DNA of 64,000 bases from Blastomyces gilchristii SLH14081 (GCF_000003855.2 NW_003101676.1:1796720-1860719); one strand, 5' to 3'. Shown: positions 1 through 13,349, counted from the first letter of the stretch. The notes: generated by a model not told the origin, from the sequence alone. Made by a program: numbers and translations.

Positions 1-1386
1 GTATGACATTAATGTCATTTATCACAAGATTGACTGAAATGCTAATATAGAAATGTGTACACATACATGTAGAGAAATTGAAGAAGAGCACAGAACTCAC
101 AGAATCAGAAGCCAGAGCAGGGAGAACAGAGATAGAAGAAATGAAAGAAGGAGACATAGAATCAGATGAATGATGACAGAAGTCACCCAGCACTGAACAC
201 TTATAACTCAGTGTGCATATAACCTTCTCTGCAGAAGAGGGAGAGAAAGTGATAGAAGAAGCTTGAGAGTAGAAGAGAGTAGTCTCAGTAGCATTATCAT
301 CTTTGATTAGAATGATCTCTGACACTGAAGCAACTAAGAACTATTATTAGCATATAAAAATTGCAAACTCAGAGATGAGAACAGTTACTGAATGAACACT
401 CACTGATCTTAGAGTTGTACATGTAATTACAACACACACAAGGCTCCTCAGAAAGAGAGAGAGAGACATGAGAGAATGCAGAAAGCAGAACACAGTGTGC
501 AAACAGCTTATTCTCACAATGACATCTCAGACAAGGCATACAAGCCTCACACCTGCAGATGTAAAAGAGAACAACATTCATATTCTCATTTCTGAAAACA
601 TGAATATCTTTCGCCTGTATCATGAAGTTAGATGACAGACACTAGAGAATAGACTGATACAGATCTATCATTCTGAAGGAATTCATCAGAGCAGATGTCT
701 CTACAATGTTGAACTTTACAGTCATGAAAAGCTTCTTAATATCTGTGAATATCACAACTTCATACACAGTAAAACTCATAATGATTTTTCCTAAGAACAG
801 AAAAATCAGTATTAGAAAGAAAAGATGAAAAAGAAAAAGACTTATAATCTCAACACTGTTGAAGAAGAGAGTGATTCTCTGATATGAATAAATAATTGCT
901 TCATTATGAATATTTAAAATAAATATAATAATTAATGTCTACAATCAAGCTTCAGATAGTCATGTTATACACAGTCTTCATACAATAAATTATTCTGAGA
1001 GTCAGTAAAAAGAGTGAGAGTATATACACTGAGAAATGTGATTCATTAAGTCTATACAATATCTTCTTGAAATGAGAAGAGCTGATAATAAAAGCAGAGA
1101 CAGTAAAACCAGAAGTAGCAGAAGTGAGGATTGTGAGAACAGAGGTAGTAAGAGAGAGAGAACCAGACACAGAAGCAGGTGTAGAAGATTGAGAGAGAGT
1201 AGCAGAGAAAGGAACAGAGAGAACAGAGAAGAATATGAGAGACTCAGTCATACATGACACAGATAATTCCTTCATTATCACATTCTTCAAGTTCTCAATC
1301 AATGATTCAACACTGAGTTCACTATCATCAGTGAATACAGATCTGTCAACATATGAAGATTCTATATAAATAAAAATAACATATCA
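1..1386 (-). pseudogene. Antisense spliced gene in G2 copy A (unknown function, 3' end cut)
   Basis: On the strand opposite gag-pol, three exons can be read from about 1386 down to the window edge. The intron 1 equivalent is 845-791 (55 bp, its GT mutated to AT, ending TTCTTAG). Intron 2 is 403-334 (70 bp, GTGAGT, branch-like TGCTAAT, ending TTCTTAG). Removing both joins the open blocks 1302-952, 623-404 and 333-1 in one frame. The last 110 or so codons have no stop. Exon 1 contains a Ser/Thr-rich stretch followed by a conserved block (HFKKILYRLNESHFSVY). Near the assumed start the frame is disturbed relative to copies C and D. The protein family is not recognised. Confidence rests on agreement among the copies. 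Confidence 0.6.
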
Positions 1387-1932
1387 GCATCTGCATTCAT
1401 ATAAAATCATGCAAGAAAACACAATCAGAAACTCACTGAGAAGAAAAAGATCAAGAGTGTACAAGGAGGTGAAGAAGGTGTGTTATTCATGATAGTACAT
1501 TCTGGCAATCATTAGAAGATAAACAAGTCCTGGCCATGTACATTTCACAACATGTTACACTTACTGCTAATAAACTGCCTGGTATGAGCACTACAATGAC
1601 ACTTGTTGTGAGAATGAGAGGTCATTGCCAGGAATGCATATAATGTGATAGATGAACAGATGAAAAGAGTTGAACAGAAGAAGAAGTAGAAATCTTGAAT
1701 GAGATAGTGATATTCAATGATGATGATGATGAAGAAGATGATTGAAGAATGAGAAAAGTTAGTGAATGAGTGATGTAATATAGTGAAAGTTTCTTTGTGA
1801 GAGTGTATACAGAACACTAGCTGAATCAGAGATAGGTTACACAATCATGAAATGCTAGTGATGAGCTAATCTGCATGAAGCTAGAGTGTACAACATGGTC
1901 ATGTGGGCGTGACCAAATCTGATGAGGGAGAA

Positions 1933-2106
1933 TGTGATTTGAAAGAATGTACAACTGTCGGATAATAACGCAGCCGCTTCTGAACTAGCTTACAAGTGTA
2001 AAGGGGACCATAGCAGCCACTAATTAATTTAGCATACGATATTACAATATATAAGAAGCCGGCATACACCTGTAATCGTACGCTGGCAAGCAACCTTTGA
2101 ATCACA
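1933..2106 (+). repeat. G2 3' LTR, copy A (174 bp)
   Basis: The LTR begins TGTGATTT and ends TTGAATCACA. It carries the conserved core seen in all G2 LTRs: TATATAAGAAGCCGGC, then the palindromic GTACGC block. It keeps several CpG sites (tcgg, acgc, gccg, tcgtacgc) although the adjacent internal DNA has almost none. Confidence 0.85.
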
Positions 2107-2168
2107 CTAGTCACTGAACTAGTGTGAAAAAAATCAGGTATTTTATACATAAAAGTCTTTTATTCTAC
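2107..2168. other. Short junction between G2 copy A and LINE copy 1
   Basis: About 60 bp not assigned to either element. Together with the last LTR bases it forms an inverted repeat: CACACTAGT (2103-2111) and ACTAGTGTG (2118-2126). The exact LINE start could not be fixed because the two LINE copies only align from about 2169. Confidence 0.4.
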
Positions 2169-2252
2169 TTTTGAAACAGTCTGATCAACTTTTCAATTTA
2201 AAAGAGTTTGATAAATCTCTCAATTGAAACAGTCTGATCAACTTTTCACTGA

Positions 2253-3863
2253 GTGAGAAAAATAAGTTCAAAAATACACTTAGTTAATATGGAAAAAAAT
2301 GCTTTCTCAAATACTATTTCTGAGATTAAAATTCTGAAGAGAAGAAAGAAAGAAGAAATAGTGAAACAACAAGTTCTTGAAATACAGAAACTTGAAAAAG
2401 CAAGTAAAATTCTTGAACAACAGTGTCTGAGTGAGATGAATGAAGAAGTTCTGTTATTTCTTCATACTCAGGCTAGACAACTACAGAAGATGATTAAGTT
2501 TAAACTTGAAATTTCAAATACAGTTCAAAAAACATTTAAAATTTCTAGTATAATTACTGACTCTTCATCTTTTTCTTATTCTTTCTCTACTTCTTCTTCT
2601 TCTTCTTTGAATCAGAAGAAAAAATATACTTAAGAAGTAGAATCTACTGTCTCTAAATCTGCTGTCTCAAAATCTGCTCAAAATTCTTAGAAAACTGAGA
2701 AGAATATTACTCATGCTTCTATTCATAGAAAAGAAGAGAAAAAAATACAAAAAGAGAAAAACTTTAAAATCTTCAGAAATACAAGACTTATTCTCAAAGT
2801 CTCAAATCAGAATATCTTGTAGAGAAACAAGCTAAACTCAAATCTCATTTTTAACATTAGAAATGAAATTAATCAACAGTTCTTTTCTCAGTTAATAACT
2901 GATATTGAAGTTTAAAAATCAGTTATAGCTTCAATTGAGTCATTCTTCTTTGAAAACTTCATCATTCTGATTACAATGTCTGAATTCAGTGCGGAATTCC
3001 TTATTCAGAATGAGAATCTCTGAAAGTCAGCAGTAGAATCTTTATTTAACACAATAATTCTATCTGAGACAGATGAAAAGTGAGATAAATTCATTCTTCA
3101 TGATATTTCAGTTGAAATCTTTGACTGTGAAGAAGGAATACTACTTCTCAAAAATGAATTAGAAGAATACAACTCTATTCAACTGAGAAAAGAGCCTGTA
3201 TGACTAAATTCAATTGAGTTCAGACAAAGTAGAAGAAATGCCTCTGTTCTAGTATATATAAAGACACTTGAACAATCAAAGATCTCTGAAGTAAGAGTAG
3301 CAGATTTGAAAATGAGAGTTCATGAATACAAAGACTCAAGAATAAATCTCAAAGCTCAAACACAGTGTTCAAACTATCAAGAATATGAACATTATGCAAT
3401 CTCTTGTTTCAGAGACTCAAAATACACATTCTATACTAGAGATTACAAACCTAGTGAGTATAAATGTGAAACTTGCTTAAAAAGAGGTGAAATATGTCAA
3501 CACACTCTGATTAAATACTCTAATTGTAAAGAAAAACATGCATCTAGCTCAAAAGAATGTATGTTTACTTCAAGAACTCAAAAGAACTGAAGAAAAGATG
3601 AAGCTCAAAGTCAATCTAGAACTGAAGAGAATAGTCAAGTCAGTAAATCTACAACTGTAAGCTTAAAAAGAAGAAACTCTTAACAATCTAAATCTTGAAA
3701 CTTTAATTCTTCAGCTAAATATAAACAGAATTTGAATTCTTAAACTTCTATTAAAATTAGAGAATTGAGAAATAACTCTGATAATAAACTAGATATAATA
3801 CAAGCAGTTGAGATTCCTACTTTTCAAAATTGTTATAATCTACTATCTGATGATAGTGATTAG
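2253..3863 (+). pseudogene. LINE ORF1 (gag-like, zinc knuckles), broken
   Basis: ORF1 of the Tad1-like LINE; in this class it encodes a nucleic-acid-binding chaperone of the RNP. The first 126 codons are open (MRKISSKIHLVNMEK...) with a Lys/Glu-rich, probably coiled-coil segment (about residues 30-70), followed by several stops. Near 3306-3590 a second open block carries Cys/His clusters of the fungal ORF1 type (CSNY, CFRDSKYTFYTRDY, CETCLKRGEIC, NCKEKH). One expected Cys is mutated to Tyr here (CSNYQ versus CSNCQ in copy 2). The frame ends with a TAG at 3861 shared with the other copies. It is non-functional because of stops. Confidence 0.75.
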
Positions 3864-3892
3864 ATTCTACTCTATCTCTACTCTCTTTTAGT

Positions 3893-4814
3893 ATGAATAT
3901 ACAACAAAAACAACAAAGAAAGTTTAAAAACTTCTGAAAAATCACATTTATTCAAAATAATGTGAATAGAAACTCAAATTGTATTTATTCTTATCTTCAA
4001 ATTACATTTGAATAAAAAGTGGATTTTATACTGCTTCAGAAACTGAATTTTGATGCTGAGTAAAAATACATCATTTCTCATTCAAGCTACTACTGCTTTC
4101 TATCTCAGAAGTCTGAGATAAAGTCAAGAGTAGTAATCTATAAAAGAAAGAGATCAAGATATTAATTTAATCTAAGATTTGATATCATATCTAACCCTGA
4201 TATTCTGATGAGTGATATCATAGATAAAGAGAATGAGTTTGATACTATACAGCTTATAGATATCTATAATGAAAAGTCATTGAAGAAAAATAATAATATC
4301 TGAATAATTAATAGAGAATTTTTGAACATAACTTCATTAAGAAACTCTATAATTATACAAGATTTCAATACACATCATCTCTGATGAAATTCAGTTTACA
4401 AAAGAGCAGTAAGAGTAAATAAACTAGTTGAATAAACTTTTAAGCATTCAATAGATTTAGTTAACAAGTCTGATCAATAAACATTCTTTAGAAAAGGTAT
4501 GAAACAGAAATCTATTAAAGATTTAATTTTCATATTATAAAATCTAATTGAAAAAAGACTTATAAACTGGTTTACTGATTTAAATAAGACATCAAAATCA
4601 GATTATGAGATTATTCAATTTAATATTGAACTGAGTGAAAAATAAATAAGTGAAAATTCTCTTCTCTCTAATCAGTACAACTTTGAAAAAGCTGATTGCA
4701 AAGCAGTTGAAGAAAGTATAAAACTGCTGAAATCTGAAAAGCAGAGTGAGCTCTATTGAAATCAAAGTTAAGATATATCAAATGAAATGCTTGAGAATAC
4801 AGTAAAGTTGATTA
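3893..4814 (+). pseudogene. LINE ORF2 N-terminus (endonuclease), broken and truncated
   Basis: Start of ORF2, about 30 bp after ORF1. It matches the endonuclease region of copy 2, including the segment corresponding to the GDFNAHH motif of APE-type endonucleases, here mutated near 4360-4385 (QDFNTHHL, then TGA where Trp is expected). Multiple in-frame TGA codons are present. The reading stops at the G1 LTR at 4815 before the RT domain. Confidence 0.65.
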
Positions 4815-5126
4815 TATGACGGGCTGCACTTGATCAATTATATAGACTATTTCATTACATATTATAGATTTCACTGAAAGCTCTGATTCTCAGTCACTGA
4901 TTCTCAGCTGAGAAACTTACAGAATTTTTATTCATTCACTCTGAAGCTTCATCATGTATACAGAATTTCTATTCGTCTGCTCTGAAGCATCACTGTGTAT
5001 GTGTATAAATATTCACTCTGATCACTGATTTCTGTACTTTCTCTTTTTTCCTTCTCTAATATTTTTCACTTTTATATTATAAGATCTATAAATATCATAT
5101 TAATCTATTTAATATAGGCTTCTTAC
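4815..5126 (+). repeat. G1 5' LTR
   Basis: 312-bp LTR aligning with the paired LTRs of the complete G1 copies at 19078-19379 and 57628-57941. The end motif TTACA and the downstream TTGAAAAA leader are shared. Confidence 0.8.
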
Positions 5127-5630
5127 ACTTGAAAAATGTTCATTATCTTCTTATTAGAAATTATTACTTATCAAGAAGATATCTGAACATGTAATAATGT
5201 GTAAGAAATAGAGAAATGAACTATCAGTCAAGTAGACAGTGAGTTTCTAGATAGAAGCTTACTCATCAGTCACTCTGACCCTGCAATAAGATCTCATAAA
5301 GAGAATAAGACCTTATAAGAGAATATCAGTAAAAGATCTGAGAGTTCTGACATCTTAGATATATAAGATATTTATACAATCACACTTCTTCTAATTTCAC
5401 AGATATTACATATTCAATGAATGATATATCTACTGATAATATAAGAGAACCCTTGAACACGAGCATAGACACAGTGTCACAGTGACTTTAAGTAATGTTG
5501 AAATTACTACAACAACAGATAGCTGAGATGCATATAACTCAATAATCAATTGAAGAATTATGCGAGACAGAAGTTTCATTTATGAATGAAGATATATGAA
5601 CCGGTATTACATATATCTGATAATATTATC
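4815..5630 (+). mobile_element. G1 chromovirus fragment (5' LTR plus start of gag region)
   Basis: It starts with a G1 5' LTR (4815-5126, TATGACGGGC for the consensus TGTGACGGGC, ending TCTTACA). The G1 leader and beginning of gag follow, aligning with 19380-20140 of the full copy. It breaks off at 5631 where G2 copy B is inserted. The rest of this G1 copy is not found beyond copy B. Confidence 0.8.
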
Positions 5631-5797
5631 TGTAATTCAAAGATTGCTTCAGTCAGTGTATGATTACAGGTGTACGCCGGCTTCTTATATATGTTATACT
5701 AAATTAATTAGTGGCCGCTATGACCCCTTTACATTTGTAAGCATGTTTGAAAGTGGCTGTGTTATTATTCAGCAGTTGTATGTTCTTCTGAATCACA
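5631..5797 (-). repeat. G2 3' LTR, copy B (167 bp)
   Basis: Plus-strand form begins TGTAATTCAAAG and ends GAATCACA. The conserved core GGTGTACGCCGGCTTC and the block GTGGCCGCTATGACCCC are retained. Length equals both LTRs of copy C. Confidence 0.85.
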
Positions 5798-6250
5798 TTA
5801 TCTTCTACCAGATTCAGTCACACTTATATGATCATAATGTAAGCTGCTCTCAGAGAAGCTTTCACTACTTTATATCACTCATTCACTAATATTTTCATTC
5901 TTCAATCATCATCTCTGTTATCATCATTATTGAATATTATTATTTTATACAAGATTTCTGCACTCTCTCTTCTTTCTGTTTAACATCTTCTATTTCTATT
6001 TATTCATCTATCACATTATACATGTTGTGATAACCTCTCATTCTCATAACAAGTATCATTGTAGTACTCATATCAGGCAGTTTATTAGCAGTAAGTGCAA
6101 TATGTTGTGAAATATAATCAGGACTTGTTTTTCTTCTAATAATTGTTAGAATATATTATCATGAATAATACATTTTTATCATCTACTTATACACTCTTAA
6201 TTATTTTCTTCTCAGTGAGCTTCTGATCATGTTTTCTGACATGATTTTAC

Positions 6251-7710
6251 ATGAATGTAGATATTGATATATTTGTTTTTATTTATATAGAATCTTTATG
6301 TGTTAACAGATCTGCATTTGCTAATGATAGTGAATATCTCAGTGTTAAATTATTAATTAAGAACTTGAAGAATGTGATAATGAAGAAATTATTCATATTA
6401 TGTATAACTAAGTCTCTCACATCTCTCTGTGTCTCTTCTATCACTGTTTCTCTCTCTGTCACTCTCTCTTAATCTTCTACACTTGTCTCTGTTTTCAGTT
6501 CTCTCACTTCTGCTACCTCTATTCTCACTATTTCTGCTTCTGCTACTTCTGCTTCCTCTGTTCCTGTCACTTCTATTGTCATTATCAGCTCTTCTTATTT
6601 CAAGAAGATGTTATATAGACTTGATGAATTATATTTCTCAGTATATACACTTCTACTCTTTTTACTAATCTCTAGAATAATTTATTGTATAAAGACTGTA
6701 TATAATATAACTATCTGAAGCTCAGTTATAGATACTAATTATTACATTTATTTTCAGTATTTATGATAAGATAATTATATATTTATATCAGAAAATTATC
6801 TCTCTTCTTAACAGTGTTAAGAGTATAAGTCTTTTCTTTTTCATCTTCTCTTCTAATACTAATTTTTCTAGAAGAAATTGTTATAAGCTTTGTTATGTAT
6901 AAAGTCATAGTATCTACAGATATTAAGAAACTTTTTATAACTATTAAATTCAATATTATAAGTATATTCACTCTCATGAATATTTTTAGAATAATTAACT
7001 TATATTAATCTATTCTCTGATATTTATCATCTGACTTCATAATACAGATGAAGAATATTTATATTTTGAGAAATAAGAATACAGATATTATACTCTTTTA
7101 CACTTATAGATATAAGACTTACACATCTTATCTAAGATATTATTATAAGAATGAGCTGTTTATATACTGTGTTCTGCTTTTTACATTCTTCTATATCTCT
7201 CTCTCTCTTTCTGAGAAGTCTCATATGTGTTGTAATTATATGTATATCTCTAAGATCAGTGAGTATTTATTTAATAACTATTCTTATTTCTGTTTTTACA
7301 GTTTTGTACACTAATATTAACTCTTAGTTACTTCAGTATCAGAGACTATTTTAAATTCTGAAGATAATAATGCTGCTGAAACTACTCTCTCTCATTCTCA
7401 AGCTCTTCTTATTATTTTCTCTTCCTTCTCTGTGAAGAAGATTATATATATATTAGATTATAAGTATTCAGCTCTGAGTAGCTTCTGCTATTATTTATTC
7501 AGTCAGTCTGTACTCTCTTCTACAGTCTCTCTTATCTCTGCTCTTTCTGTCTTGACTTCTGATTCTGCAGATCTTATACTCTTCTTCAATTTTTCTATAT
7601 ACATGCATACACATTTCTATATTGAAATTTCAGTCAATCTTGTGATAAACAACATTAATATTGTACACAGAGTGATAGAGGAACTGAAGATATATACAGT
7701 GTTATTATAA
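6251..7710 (+). pseudogene. Antisense spliced gene in G2 copy B (unknown function)
   Basis: Same gene as 24541-26002, on the strand opposite gag-pol. It starts at an intact ATG (MNVDIDIFVF). Exon 1 is broken after about 73 codons, and the intron 1 equivalent (6825-6871) has lost 8 bp. Exon 2 (open block 7048-7258) and exon 3 (7328-7710, wholly open, ending at the conserved TAA) join in frame when a 69-bp intron 2 is removed (GTGAGT at 7259, branch-like CACTAAT, TTAG at 7327). That exon 3 stays open in such a mutated copy is notable, although it has few Trp codons that could become stops. Function is not recognised. Confidence 0.55.
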
Positions 7711-8639
7711 GAGTGACTTACAGCTCTTGAATCTCTTATGAATCTTGAGTTTTGAGATTTCCTTTATTTTCGACATTTTTTGAGTGACATAATATTGGAA
7801 ATAGATTAAATATATAGTGTATAAAAAGAAATGAAGTGTGTATAATAATATTTATCTTTTTATAGCTGACTCTTACAGTTGATAATTAATGTATTAACTC
7901 TTGAGTCATTCTCTTTTCTTTTCTTATACTTTTCCTGTTTCTGCTAGTCACTACTCTTACATAACCTCTATATAATACAGTGTTCAGTGACTAGATTCAG
8001 CAGTTTTCATCTCTTTTGATTCTGTCTCATGCATTATACTATCTCTCTTCACCTGCTCAGACTAATACAGTAAATAGTTTATTGAAACTAATCTTGTCTG
8101 ATCTCTGAGCATTCTCAGAAGTAGAGATAGCTTGATCTCATATATCTGTAGATATTTCAGATGCTTTATTCTCTGTTATCTCTGTGATTAAACTGATATA
8201 AATAGTTGAATTCAACTCTGAATCTCTTTTCCTTCTGTAATCTGACTTATGTATAAGTCTGCTACTTTGAGACTGCTCTTTACTGTGTTGCATCTGCTAT
8301 CTGTGATATATTATTATACAATCAGCTACAGTCTTATCACTTATTAGAGTGTGATATTCACCTGATTTCTTTATTACTTCTCATTCTTTTCTTATAATTA
8401 TGAAAAGATTAGAATAAGTGATATTATCTAATTTGTAAGTATCTATGATTTCTCTTACTTTGTAAGACTTTTCAATTATAAGTATCTTCTTTTTCAATAC
8501 TGATAATAGTGCTGTGACTAACTATAATCTACTCAGATCTTGCATCTTTATCTCTATAAGATAGAAAGTATTTATTAAGTTATATAAGATCTGTTTCTCT
8601 GATTCTTTCAATGTATATATTCTCAGAGAATGTGATTTG

Positions 8640-11600
8640 AGTATTGTATAGAGCTTAAATTATCTAGATTGAAACTTCTCAAAACTCTTATTGTATATGA
8701 GAACTTATATTCTTATCTTGAGACTCAATTTCTTAACTAGTGAGTCTCATATTCTTTTCAATTGAATTGCTCAGTTCAGAAGTAACTTATTAACTTTTAC
8801 ACATGTGTGACTGATCTCTTTCAATCTTGATTTCACATTCATGACTGCTGTATCTGCAACTGCTATTCCTGCTGCATCTGTAACTACTGTTCTCTTTTTC
8901 ATCTTTTCTGAAGCATTCTTCATGATGTGCTGATACAATTCATACAACAGATAGAATGATGAACACTTAGAGACTGCATACTGCTGAAATCGCGTGATTA
9001 ATAGCATCTGACTGAGATATTCATTTTATAATCTTGTAGACTTGCTCACTAGATATTTTATCAGCATATTACTCAGAATTTCATTCAAGTGTTTCATCTT
9101 CTCATTTATCTGTGAATAATATGATGTTGTTCTACAATGTCTTGTCTATAACTGACTGATGAAATGCCTTACTGCTTCTTCTACAAGGTTCACATCATTA
9201 TCAGTTAAAATCTCACTTGACATTTCATAGTTGATATAGATTTTATTATGTAGAAGCTTTATTATCATCTTCTCTATTATCTCTGAAACTGCTTTTATAA
9301 CTGATCAGTCAGTAGTGTAGTTAATAAAAATGATTATTTAATAATTTTCATTTAATGTTCACAGTAATATATCTATAAGATTTATCTCTCATTATTTAAA
9401 CAGTTATATTATATATTTCATCTGATATTATACTTTCTCACATTCTAATTCTTTCTTAGATTCTTTTACAACCTGATAATTCAGACACTTGTGAGTATAT
9501 ATCTGAATATTCTCAGTCATACTTGGTCAGTACACTCTTGATTTGAGTACACTCATGAGTTCAGAGCTTTCTAAGTGACTGAATTCCTTGTACATACAAG
9601 TTACTAAGTGATGTCTAAATGAATGTTTCAGATAGAGAGCTTTTGCATATTCTAGATCACAGTAAAGTATAATATTATTTTTCAATTTCTTCAGTTTGAA
9701 GCTCAGAAGCATCTCTTTTACTACTTTTATAAAATACTTATTATCTGACATCTTACTATTTTTCAAGTGAGAGATCATTGCATTTACTCATTCTAATTTC
9801 TTATATTCTCTCAGTGTGTTTAACACAAACTTCTCTTATATCTATTTCACAGAATTCTCACTCATAAAATCAGGTCTGTGACTGATTGTGTCAGATATCA
9901 CAGTATTCAATTTCTTTCAGTATTTAATATGAAAATTGTACACTTAAAACTCTGAGATTCAATATGCTAAGTGTTTGAAAGATTTTATTATTAATTATAG
10001 ATAGACAAGACTTTCATGATCTGTGATCACTGTTATTATATATCTGTTGTCAATATATCTATTTCACTATGCTAGAATATACTTAATTGCTAGTAATTTC
10101 TTTTCATATACTGCATGATTGAGCTCAGTCTCTGATAGTTTTCTATCATCATATATCACTCAGTGCAGCTTGTTATTCTTACTCATCTGCAGAACAGAAT
10201 CTCTGATAGCTTATTCAGATGTATTTATCTTAATATAGAAAGGTTTATCATGATCTGATTGAATAAGCACTGAGAATATTATTATATATTTTCTCAGTGT
10301 GAGAAAGACCTCTTTATATACAGTATTTCAGATGATTGAATGAAACTTCTTCTTTTACAAATTAACATCTGTTTCTCTTAAGAGATCTGAGAGTGATACA
10401 GTTATTTGTATAAAACCTTTGATAAATCTGCAGTAGTATGAGATTAACTCAAAAAATTATTGTATATAATGTATGTTTCTCAGCTGTGATTAATTTACTA
10501 TAACATTCAATTTCTCTAAGATGAGGTATATACAGTCATTACTCATCACATGTCTCATGAACTTCAACTCTTTCATTTCAAACACATACTTAATTGATTT
10601 GATATAGAGCATATACTCTGTCAGAGTTATAAGCACTTCGTTAAGATACTTCAGATATTTATTATATGAGTTTGAGAAAACTAAGATATTATTCAGATAT
10701 ATGAGATAAGAGATTTCATTCTATTTATGAAAAATTGTATTCATCATTGTTTAAAAGATGATAAGTGCATTTATCAGACTGAATAATATTATCAAAAATT
10801 TGAACTTTTCTCATTACATATTAAATATAATTCATGATACTGATAGTTCATCTATGCAGATCTGCTAGTATTCTGAGAGAAGATTGATCTTTGATAGATA
10901 TCAGATGTTTCTAACTGTATTGAACTGTTGTTGAATTCATAGCAGTGAATATTTATTCTTGATTATAAGCTTGTTAAGTGATTGATAATTGATACACATC
11001 TGTCACTTCTCTTCTATCTTTTTTGGAAATAGAACTGAGAAATCTCATGTGCTTAATGAGAGTTGTATAAGACTATATTCTAGAAGATCTGTGATCTGAT
11101 ACTTTTATTCTTTGAGATGCATTTGCAACAGAGAGTACATATTTTAATTGACTGATTTCACATTCTCTGTGTCAATCTCATGTATGAATTCTTGTTTCAG
11201 CAGCAATTCTGATGAAAGATCTGTTTAAAAGATCTTTTTATACTTCTTCAGAAGTTTCTTCATACACTTATTCTTCTATATATTCTTTATCTTGATTTTC
11301 TCCTCTTTCAGGTCTTATATGATATATAAGATACTTTTGAATGAGATCTTGTGAATTGTTCTCTTTACTTATTAGTGTGTAAGCAGATTTAATTCTTCTA
11401 TATCAGAGATGTAAAATATTCTTCTTATATCAGTTAATAGAATTGTATAAACTATTTTCTTTCTATCAGTTAATCTTATATAGTATGTATGCTATTGAAT
11501 CTGCAGATTGAATCTTTGAAACTAATTGAGTCTGAGAATAAGATTGTATTTCATGTTCTGCAGCTCTTATACTTAAATATAGCAAGATTATTCTCTGAAG

Positions 11601-13230
11601 TGCAAGGAAACTCTTACTCTTACAGATAACACTAGATATCAGTTATCAGATAATCTTATATATTGAGAATTATTTACTCAGTGAACCTCTTTCAGCCTTC
11701 AGATCATATAATTATCAATATATTATATAGAAGCTTCTGTATCTGCTAATACTTTTGCAGTTATCTCTTAATTCTTACTCGAGTGATTTCTATACATTAA
11801 TATTTTAGATTTCAAGATATTGAGATGAGTATCTGCTTCTTTCTTATCTGTATCTCAGTCAGAAGTCTGCTTTCTCTTTGCATTCACAGAATTCAGTGAG
11901 TTATCTAACATAGACATCTCTTTTACTTTGAAGACTTTTCATAGAATATCAGTGAGTGTCTTCAAGCTCACTGATTCTGCTAGTTTTTTGACTCTGATGC
12001 TTCTCTTGACTGTATATACTGTGTGCAATCTTTTATATCATGATTCTAACATCTGCAGTTGAAGCAAGCTCAGTACTTATAATATTAAGATTTTAATTCA
12101 GAGACTCTCTTTTTCAGAGAAGTTAATACTTTAGTAATAATATTCAAATCTAGATTCATTATATTTAAATGTGTGACTTGTATTATAGAAGTCTGATTAC
12201 TCATTCTTCACTAAGATATACTTAATTGCAATATTTTCTATTACAACTGACTTACTTATTTCTGTATAATAAAAAAATATTATATGCTTCTTTCACTGTA
12301 TCTGATTACAAGCTTAAGCATTTTCATTTCACTCTCAACTCTGATATAAGATCATGAATAAAGATCTGTAAATAGAAAGATGTTAAAAGCTCTTCATTTA
12401 ATATGAGATAGTGTAAACTGAAGTATGTGAAGTATAATATAAGATTACTTACTTATCTACACTCTGTGAAGTGTTTATAATACTTATCTTATACATTCAC
12501 TTTCTCAAAGCTGTGTAAGATTCATTTGGAAAACTTATTTTATATTTGTGAGAATGAATACTGCTTCAAGTCTATAAGATTTATCTTTTCACTGATTATT
12601 TATAATAACTTCACTTTTCTATGTAGAAATGCAGCAGATTTTAAAACTTGTTAAAATTCTGTTAACTATCTGTCTGTGAGTTCATACTTGATCTGATAAT
12701 ATGATTACATGTAACTTAGTCAGCTGATTGCAGCATTATTTTTTCAGTTACTATTAAAGCTTAGTAGTTCTGACAGATCTCTCAGCATGATATATCTCAT
12801 ACTTAATTCTTATTATATGCAGTAGTGTCAGATAATATGTACATCTCTGAAGAGATCATGAATAATTATGATAAGATCTTCAGATTCAATGTAATCATCT
12901 ATCTGTGTAAATATTCAATCTCTCACTACAGATCTATAACCTGGTTTTCTCTAGTCTTATTAGTAATGATAATTGTGTCAGTGAAGCTCTTCATAGTGAA
13001 TGCTTGATTTACAGTGAATATCAATTGATACTTAACTTTCATCTCAGTCTGTCACAGTGTATACAAGATCTCAATCTCATTTAGAATCTTTGTATATGTA
13101 CAGAGCTTTGATTCTGATTTAGCAGTTTCAGCTACTTTTCTTACTACTTTAAGTAAATTCTCTGAGAGATTCTGCATATCTTTCAGTTCAGATAGCAGAG
13201 AAGAATGTTGTTTGTATTGACTAGAGAAGA
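8640..13230 (-). pseudogene. G2 gag-pol, copy B, heavily broken
   Basis: Read on the minus strand from gag near 13230 to the integrase tail near 8640. Recognisable blocks are a gag segment complementary to 12825-13010, the RT region around 10480-11100, RNase H around 10050-10300, and integrase around 9000-9780, where residues such as FRHHLVTCMYKEFSHLE match the zinc-binding N-terminus. After the integrase core comes a Val/Asp/Thr-rich stretch that is shorter here than in copies C and D. Stops are frequent, mostly TGA at Trp positions. Function is inferred from Ty3/gypsy homology; the copy is dead. Confidence 0.75.
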
Positions 13231-13349
13231 TGTTTATTTCAGTGATTTATTATTGATTGTATAATATCTATTATTATATTATTATATGATTTCTGTTATT
13301 ATTATATAACTCTGATAATGCTCATCTCTCTTTTATTCATCTAGATAGA

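Larger units (their letters stand above)
1..2106 (+). mobile_element. G2 Ty3/gypsy element, copy A (3' part only)
   Basis: This is the 3' end of an LTR retrotransposon whose gag-pol strand is plus. It aligns throughout with the full copies at 23846-32117 (inverted) and 45058-54270. The window edge cuts it, so gag, pol and the 5' LTR are not visible. It keeps the post-pol region with the antisense gene, a polypurine tract just before the LTR (GATGAGGGAGAA, 1921-1932) and the 3' LTR. The 4 bases after the LTR (ctag) should be the target duplication, but the partner lies outside the window. Coding-strand identity is inferred from the other copies. Confidence 0.85.
2169..4814 (+). mobile_element. 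Tad1-like LINE, copy 1 (5' part, interrupted)
   Basis: A non-LTR retrotransposon fragment with a 5' leader containing the repeated block GAAACAGTCTGATCAACTTT (2173 and about 53 bp later), ORF1 and the start of ORF2. It aligns end to end with LINE copy 2 from 13390 onward. It stops where a G1 LTR begins at 4815, and its remainder is not found on the far side of that insertion, so the 3' half was lost by a later rearrangement. Many TGA/TAG stops sit where copy 2 or related proteins have Trp or Gln. Confidence 0.8.
5631..13349 (-). mobile_element. G2 Ty3/gypsy element, copy B (5' LTR missing)
   Basis: A nearly complete G2 element read on the minus strand. The 3' LTR is at 5631-5797, then the post-pol region with the antisense gene, then integrase, RNase H, RT and gag toward higher coordinates. 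It aligns with copy C up to about 31680, so roughly 440 bp (leader plus 5' LTR) are missing where LINE copy 2 starts near 13350. It is one of the most heavily mutated copies. The missing end is not recovered at the far side of LINE copy 2, which suggests a deletion or rearrangement rather than a simple insertion. Confidence 0.85.

Noticed and set aside
1072..1257. Arg/Ser-rich frame on the G2 sense strand (also 53206-53409 and inverted 24685-24888)
   Set aside because: It is the reverse complement of the Ser/Thr-rich exon 1 stretch. Its openness follows from the purine-rich complement of TCT/ACT codons, and it has no link to pol.
6429..6668. Leu/Ser-rich frame MSLLSLFLSLSLSL
   Set aside because: Alternative frame of the low-complexity exon 1 stretch of the antisense gene; not conserved in the other G2 copies.
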